Below, piece by piece: positions 59,624-64,000 of a stretch of DNA of 64,000 nucleotides; position 1 is the stretch's first letter; each line of letters opens with the position of its first letter. This stretch comes from Bacillota bacterium (GTDB taxonomy: Bacteria; Bacillota; Clostridia; Acetivibrionales; DSM-1351): NCBI GenBank assembly GCA_023409265.1, contig JAEYHZ010000011.1, positions 54,637 through 118,636 of the forward strand, in the 5' to 3' direction. A model generated the notes under the pieces. The model had not been told where the DNA came from, ran no database searches, and saw only the letters and a program-made list of their open reading frames with translations. A program made the position numbers and the translations under genes.

Positions 59624-62275
59624 ATGGATGAGCAACAAAACATTGCAAAACAGTATGATCCCAGTCAGGTTGAGGACAGGCTGTACTCAAAATGGATGGA
59701 AGAGGGTTATTTCCATGCTGTTCCCGACAGTAACAAAAAGCCTTACACAATTGTGATACCGCCACCAAACATAACAGGCCAGCTCCATATGGGGCATGCG
59801 CTTGACAATACTTTACAGGATATTCTTATCAGGACAAAAAGAATGCAGGGCTACAGTGCTTTATGGCTTCCCGGAACCGACCATGCAAGCATAGCAACAG
59901 AAGCCAAGATTGTTGATGCCATGGCTAAAGAGGGTATTACAAAAGAAATGCTGGGCCGTGAAAAATTCCTGGAAAGAGCCTGGGAATGGAAGAAGGTATA
60001 CGGCGGCAGAATTGTTGAACAGTTGAAAAAGCTGGGAAGCTCCTGTGATTGGGAACGCGAACGCTTTACAATGGATGAAGGTCTTTCAAAGGCTGTTCAG
60101 GAGGTATTTCTGAAGCTGTATGAAAAAGGCCTGATCTACAAGGGGGAAAGAATAACCAACTGGTGTCCCAAATGCAATACTTCAATATCTGATATAGAGG
60201 TTGAATATGAGGAGCAGGCCGGTCATTTCTGGCACATCAAGTATCCTGTGAAGGACAGCGACGAGTTTGTCATAGTTGCTACCACCCGTCCTGAAACAAT
60301 GCTTGGAGATACTGCTGTTGCAGTAAATCCGGAAGATGAAAGATACACTCACCTGGTGGGAAAAACACTGATTCTGCCCCTGGTAAACAAAGAAATACCC
60401 GTTATTGCCGACTCTTACGTTGATAAGGAATTTGGTACAGGTTGTGTTAAAATCACCCCTGCACATGATCCCAACGACTATGAGGTTGGTTTGAGACATG
60501 ACCTTCCGCAGATAAGGGTAATGGATGACAATGCAATAATGAATGACAATGCGGGACAATATAAAGGCATGGACAGATACCAGGCCAGAAAGAAAATGGT
60601 TGAGGATCTGGAAAAGCTCGGCTTATTGGTCAAGGTTGAAGGGCATACCCACAATGTGGGTACCTGTCAGAGGTGCAAGACAGTAGTTGAGCCACTTATC
60701 TCCAAGCAGTGGTATGTCAGAATGAAGCCATTGGCCGAGCCTGCATTGGATGTGGTAAGAAATGGAACTATAAAGTTTGTTCCTGAAAGATTCTCAAAGA
60801 TTTATTTCAACTGGATGGAGAATATCCAGGATTGGTGTATTTCCAGACAGCTCTGGTGGGGACACAGAATTCCTGCATACTATTGTCAGGAATGTGGACA
60901 TATGATGGTGACGGGAACTGATCCCGATGTATGTCCGAAATGCGGAAGTGCCAGAATAGAGCAGGATCCTGATACACTGGATACCTGGTTCAGTTCGGCT
61001 TTGTGGCCTTTCTCGACACTGGGCTGGCCTGAGGAAACTGAGGATCTGAAGTATTTCTATCCCACAGATGTTCTTGTAACAGGATATGACATAATATTCT
61101 TCTGGGTTGCAAGAATGATATTCTCCGGTATGGAGCATATGAAGCAGGAGCCGTTCAAGTATGTATTCATTCACGGTATTGTAAGAGATTCCCAGGGGAG
61201 GAAGATGAGCAAATCCCTCGGAAACGGCATTGATCCGCTGGAGGTTATCGCACAGTACGGTACAGATGCTCTGCGTTTTGCGCTGACAATTGGAAACTCA
61301 CCAGGAAATGACCTGAGATTCTCAAGCGAAAAGGTTGAATCCTCAAGAAACTTTGCAAACAAGGTTTGGAACGCATCAAGATTCGTGTTGATGAACTTTG
61401 ATGAGAATCTGGATTTCAGCAAAGTGGACAGGAGCAAATTCACCATAGCCGATAAATGGATTCTAAGCAGAATAAACACAGTAACCAGGGAAGTAACTGA
61501 AAATATAGATAAATTTGAGCTTGGACTGGGCCTGCAGAAGGTTTACGACTTCATTTGGGAAGAATTCTGTGACTGGTATATTGAAATGGTTAAGCCAAGA
61601 CTTTACGACAGAGAAAGTGAAGGAAGGCTGGAAGCACAATATGTGCTCAACTTTGTACTGGGTAATGCAATGAAGCTGCTGCACCCATACATGCCGTTTA
61701 TCACCGAGGAGATATACACTCATCTGATAAATGACGGCAGAAGCATAATGATTTCTGAATGGCCGGTGTACAGCCAGGAGCTTGACTTTGCTGCAGATGA
61801 AGCTAAAATGAAAATAATCATGGACGCTATCAGAAGTACCAGAAATATACGTGCCGAAATGAATGTTCCGCCTTCAAGAAAAGCCAAAATGATATTTGTT
61901 GCAGAAGGTGAAGCTGAAAGAGCAACCCTGCTTGAAGGCACCTCCTTCTTCCAGAGGCTGGCAAGCGCCTCGGAAGTGGCAGTGCAGGCTGACAAGTCCG
62001 GTATACCTTCAGATGCAGTGGGTACTGTGATAGCAGGTGCCGAAATATTTATACCTCTTGATGAACTGATTGATATTGAAAAGGAAATCGAGAGACTTAA
62101 CAAGGAAAAGGCCAACCTTGAGGGTGAGCTGAAGAGAGTTGAAGGAAAGCTCGGCAATGAAGGCTTTGTTGCCAAGGCCCCGCCTAAGGTAATAGAAGAG
62201 GAAAAGGCCAAGAGGGATAAATATAACGATATGTACCAGAAGGTTGTTGAAAGACTGGAAAGCTTAAAAAAATAA
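59624..62275 (+). CDS. valS: Valyl-tRNA synthetase
   Basis: This class Ia enzyme charges tRNA-Val. The 883-residue protein has the HIGH-type motif HMGH (residues 55-58, in PPPNITGQLHMGHAL), the editing domain (ATTRPETMLGDTAV) and cysteine-rich zinc patches (WCPKCN, CQRCK, CQECGH...CPKCG). KMSKS is at residues 527-531. The anticodon-binding region contains WCISRQLWWG, and a C-terminal coiled coil (EKEIERLNKEKANLEGELK) ends it. I choose the ATG at 59624, since GGAGGAAG lies 6-13 nt before it; the ATG 15 bp upstream is itself part of that site. It is controlled by the valine T-box. Confidence 0.97.
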   Translation: MDEQQNIAKQYDPSQVEDRLYSKWMEEGYFHAVPDSNKKPYTIVIPPPNITGQLHMGHALDNTLQDILIRTKRMQGYSALWLPGTDHASIATEAKIVDAMAKEGITKEMLGREKFLERAWEWKKVYGGRIVEQLKKLGSSCDWERERFTMDEGLSKAVQEVFLKLYEKGLIYKGERITNWCPKCNTSISDIEVEYEEQAGHFWHIKYPVKDSDEFVIVATTRPETMLGDTAVAVNPEDERYTHLVGKTLILPLVNKEIPVIADSYVDKEFGTGCVKITPAHDPNDYEVGLRHDLPQIRVMDDNAIMNDNAGQYKGMDRYQARKKMVEDLEKLGLLVKVEGHTHNVGTCQRCKTVVEPLISKQWYVRMKPLAEPALDVVRNGTIKFVPERFSKIYFNWMENIQDWCISRQLWWGHRIPAYYCQECGHMMVTGTDPDVCPKCGSARIEQDPDTLDTWFSSALWPFSTLGWPEETEDLKYFYPTDVLVTGYDIIFFWVARMIFSGMEHMKQEPFKYVFIHGIVRDSQGRKMSKSLGNGIDPLEVIAQYGTDALRFALTIGNSPGNDLRFSSEKVESSRNFANKVWNASRFVLMNFDENLDFSKVDRSKFTIADKWILSRINTVTREVTENIDKFELGLGLQKVYDFIWEEFCDWYIEMVKPRLYDRESEGRLEAQYVLNFVLGNAMKLLHPYMPFITEEIYTHLINDGRSIMISEWPVYSQELDFAADEAKMKIIMDAIRSTRNIRAEMNVPPSRKAKMIFVAEGEAERATLLEGTSFFQRLASASEVAVQADKSGIPSDAVGTVIAGAEIFIPLDELIDIEKEIERLNKEKANLEGELKRVEGKLGNEGFVAKAPPKVIEEEKAKRDKYNDMYQKVVERLESLKK

Positions 62276-62280
62276 TTAAA

Positions 62281-62317
62281 AACAAGGCTGCGGGCTCAAT
62301 TGCCGGCAGCCTTGTTT
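62281..62317 (+). terminator. Terminator after valS
   Basis: AACAAGGCTGC and GCAGCCTTGTT pair around GGC/GCC, a 14-bp stem with two bulges and a short T-tail. Confidence 0.8.
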
Positions 62318-62496
62318 CTGTTTACGGTGTATTTGTTTCCTTTTCGATGCATTTGTTTATAGGTGGATTTGTTTGGCTGTTCAGGCTGGGGGTTTTATTA
62401 TAATCTTCCCCATTCCAGGTAACAGTTTCAGGAAGTTAAAATATACTATACTATGAACTTTAAATCAGTTTTGAATTGTGGTAGAGGTTATATATT

Positions 62497-63861
62497 ATGC
62501 CTGAATATAAGCAGTTTATAAATTCAAGTGGATACAGGAACCTGGTGGTAGGGGTAAATACCATGGTTCCCCTTGATAACGGTACATATACCACAGCAGT
62601 GAATTTTGATAATGCTGCGACTACTCCTGCGTTTGTGGCCGTAGAAAAGGAAATGCATGATTTTCTGCCCTGGTATTCTTCCATACACCGCGGGAAGGGT
62701 TATAAATCGGTCATATCCACTGAAGCTTATGAGGCAGGCAGAGAAATAATAAGAAATTTTGTAAAGGCAAATAAAGATGATGTCATTATTTATACAAAAA
62801 ATACCACAGAGTCCATAAACCTTCTGGCATGCAGCATGAAACAGCAAGAGGGCAAAAAGGATGTGGTAATTTGCACATGGATGGAGCATGCTGCAAATGA
62901 CCTGCCCTGGCGAGATAAATTCAAGGTGGAGTATGTTGAAATCGACCGGTTTGGAAGATTTGACCTGAATGATTATGAAGCCAAGCTGAAAAAGCATCAG
63001 GGTAAAATCAGACTGGTCACTGTAACAGGGGCAGCAAACGTTACAGGATACCTTAATGACATATATACGCTGGCAGCCTTAGCCCATAAATACGGGACTC
63101 TTATACATGTTGACGGTGCTCAGCTTGTACCACATTTACCTGTGGATATGAAGCCTGAAGGCAGCATGGAGCATATTGACTTTTTATCGTTTTCTGCACA
63201 TAAATTGTATGCACCCTTTGGAAGTGGTGCACTTATCGGGCCTAAAGCCGTATTTAAAGAGGGAGTCCCTTACACAGAGGGGGGAAGTGCAATAAAGCTT
63301 GTTACCCATGATCGCATATGGTGGGAGGAGCCCCCTGCAAAGTGTGAAGCAGGAAGCCCGAATCTTATGGGAATAGTAGCCATGGTGTCGGCTTTAAAAA
63401 CCTTGAACAGAATAGGAATGCAAAATGCCTATGAACATGAAGTAAGTCTTTTGAATTACGCCTATGGCAAAATGTGCAATATTCCAGATATTCATCTCTA
63501 TAGTCGTCCTGACAAACAGAAATCTATAGGCGTAATTCCTTTTACCATAGATGGAGTCCATCATTCACTGGTGTCGGCAATTTTATCCTATGAAGCGGGC
63601 ATAGCTGTAAGGAACGGTTTCTTCTGCGCCCACCCCTATTGCGCCAGATTGCTGGGGTACTCCGGAAAGGATATTGAGGACCTGGCTGAGAGGGACGCTC
63701 TCTTTCCCGGACTTGTGAGAATAAGCTTCGGTTTGTACAATACACCTTCTGAAATAGACAGGTTAATTTATTGGCTGCAAAAAATAGTTGAAAATAAGAA
63801 ATTCTTTATCAATAAATATGGAAAATCACGAGGCTTGTACAATATTAAAAACGAAGTTTAA
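62497..63861 (+). CDS. Class V aminotransferase (cysteine desulfurase-like)
   Basis: The 454-residue PLP enzyme has FDNAATTPAFVAVEKEM near residues 36-52, the phosphate-binding TKNTTESINLL, the aspartate-containing LIHVDGAQLVPHL and the PLP lysine in FLSFSAHKLYAPFGSGAL. These fit the SufS/NifS/CsdA fold. The N-terminus has about 30 extra residues before the usual start and the middle has insertions. It may be a selenocysteine lyase or an isopenicillin-epimerase-like enzyme and not the housekeeping desulfurase. No scaffold (iscU/sufU) gene is adjacent. The ATG follows GTAGAGGTT. Confidence 0.85.
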   Translation: MPEYKQFINSSGYRNLVVGVNTMVPLDNGTYTTAVNFDNAATTPAFVAVEKEMHDFLPWYSSIHRGKGYKSVISTEAYEAGREIIRNFVKANKDDVIIYTKNTTESINLLACSMKQQEGKKDVVICTWMEHAANDLPWRDKFKVEYVEIDRFGRFDLNDYEAKLKKHQGKIRLVTVTGAANVTGYLNDIYTLAALAHKYGTLIHVDGAQLVPHLPVDMKPEGSMEHIDFLSFSAHKLYAPFGSGALIGPKAVFKEGVPYTEGGSAIKLVTHDRIWWEEPPAKCEAGSPNLMGIVAMVSALKTLNRIGMQNAYEHEVSLLNYAYGKMCNIPDIHLYSRPDKQKSIGVIPFTIDGVHHSLVSAILSYEAGIAVRNGFFCAHPYCARLLGYSGKDIEDLAERDALFPGLVRISFGLYNTPSEIDRLIYWLQKIVENKKFFINKYGKSRGLYNIKNEV

Positions 63862-63874
63862 TAATCCGGAATAT

Positions 63875-64000
63875 TACCCTCTATTGACAATGTACAACAC
63901 GCCTCACGCCGGCTATTTTGCCACTTTTCTTTGTTGTCGTCCTTGCCTTGCGTCAGCAAGGCTGCGTCCATCCGCCTCGAAAATCGCCAAAATATCTCGG
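63875..64000 (-). mobile_element. Family A element, opposite orientation, cut by the window edge
   Basis: The 126 bp starting TACCCTCTATTGACAATG match the reverse complement of the right half of the element at 40968-41243, covering the terminal repeat and most of hairpin arm 2. The rest lies beyond the window. It begins 14 bp after the stop codon of the class V aminotransferase. Confidence 0.85.

Overview
The window is a 64 kb chromosomal stretch from a low-GC, Gram-positive, spore-former-type anaerobe. T-box leaders, a tandem glycine riboswitch, AGGAGG ribosome binding sites with frequent TTG/GTG starts, a DUF3231 protein, a class II xylose isomerase and the meso-diaminopimelate dehydrogenase route to lysine all fit Clostridia. 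The mix of branched-chain amino acid genes with xylose and disaccharide-phosphorylase genes suggests a saccharolytic or cellulolytic clostridium of the Ruminiclostridium type. That placement is inference. I see no rRNA, tRNA, CRISPR array, prophage or complete insertion sequence.

Layout. 1-2452 (minus): the 5' part of a large secreted protein made of ~93-residue repeats. 2798-8642: branched-chain amino acid genes, with a leucine-type T-box leader, then ilvB, ilvN, ilvC and leuA. 8927-10484: SatD-like protein and DUF3307 membrane protein. 10575-12143: citramalate synthase. 12774-17130: xylulokinase, ROK repressor and xylose isomerase, with a palindromic operator on the xylB promoter. 17485-20564: MarR regulator and a YhgE/Pip membrane protein. 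20672-28872: single genes (acyltransferase, DUF4180, AraC regulator, nitroreductase, GH4 alpha-galactosidase, DUF3231, PAP2 phosphatase, GT2 glycosyltransferase). 28960-36690: a LacI-controlled disaccharide operon (binding protein, two permeases, GH65 phosphorylase most like maltose phosphorylase, beta-phosphoglucomutase). 36997-40943: condensation-fold acyltransferase, zinc-ribbon membrane protein, hydroxyacid dehydrogenase, methyltransferase. 41206-42888 (minus): secreted phosphodiester glycosidase. 43207-46319: TrmB-type regulator, lysA, ddh. 46728-49376 (minus): serine synthesis (serC, serA) behind a tandem glycine riboswitch. 49482-54349: MarR regulator divergent from a two-gene ABC exporter. 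54786-58856: DUF1015, PRC-barrel, a 59-residue protein, AI-2E family transporter, small membrane protein. 58924-62275: valine-type T-box, small membrane protein, valS. 62497-63861: class V aminotransferase.

Amino-acid supply dominates: IlvBNC and LeuA feed valine and leucine, CimA supplies 2-oxobutyrate for isoleucine, LysA/Ddh make lysine and SerCA make serine. Several of these genes carry RNA switches. The sugar genes form two inducible modules (xylose; maltose-like disaccharide by phosphorolysis).

The most unusual material is non-coding. Three dispersed repeat families recur between genes. Family A is a 276-bp element with 27-bp inverted ends and two long hairpin arms; it has three copies in the window and one of them supplies the C-terminus of a protein. 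Family B is a 60-83 bp element bounded by ATTAAATAATA inverted ends. Family C is a hairpin followed by GAAC..ATGCGTTATAA, found upstream of three genes. I found no clearly new enzymatic or defence system.
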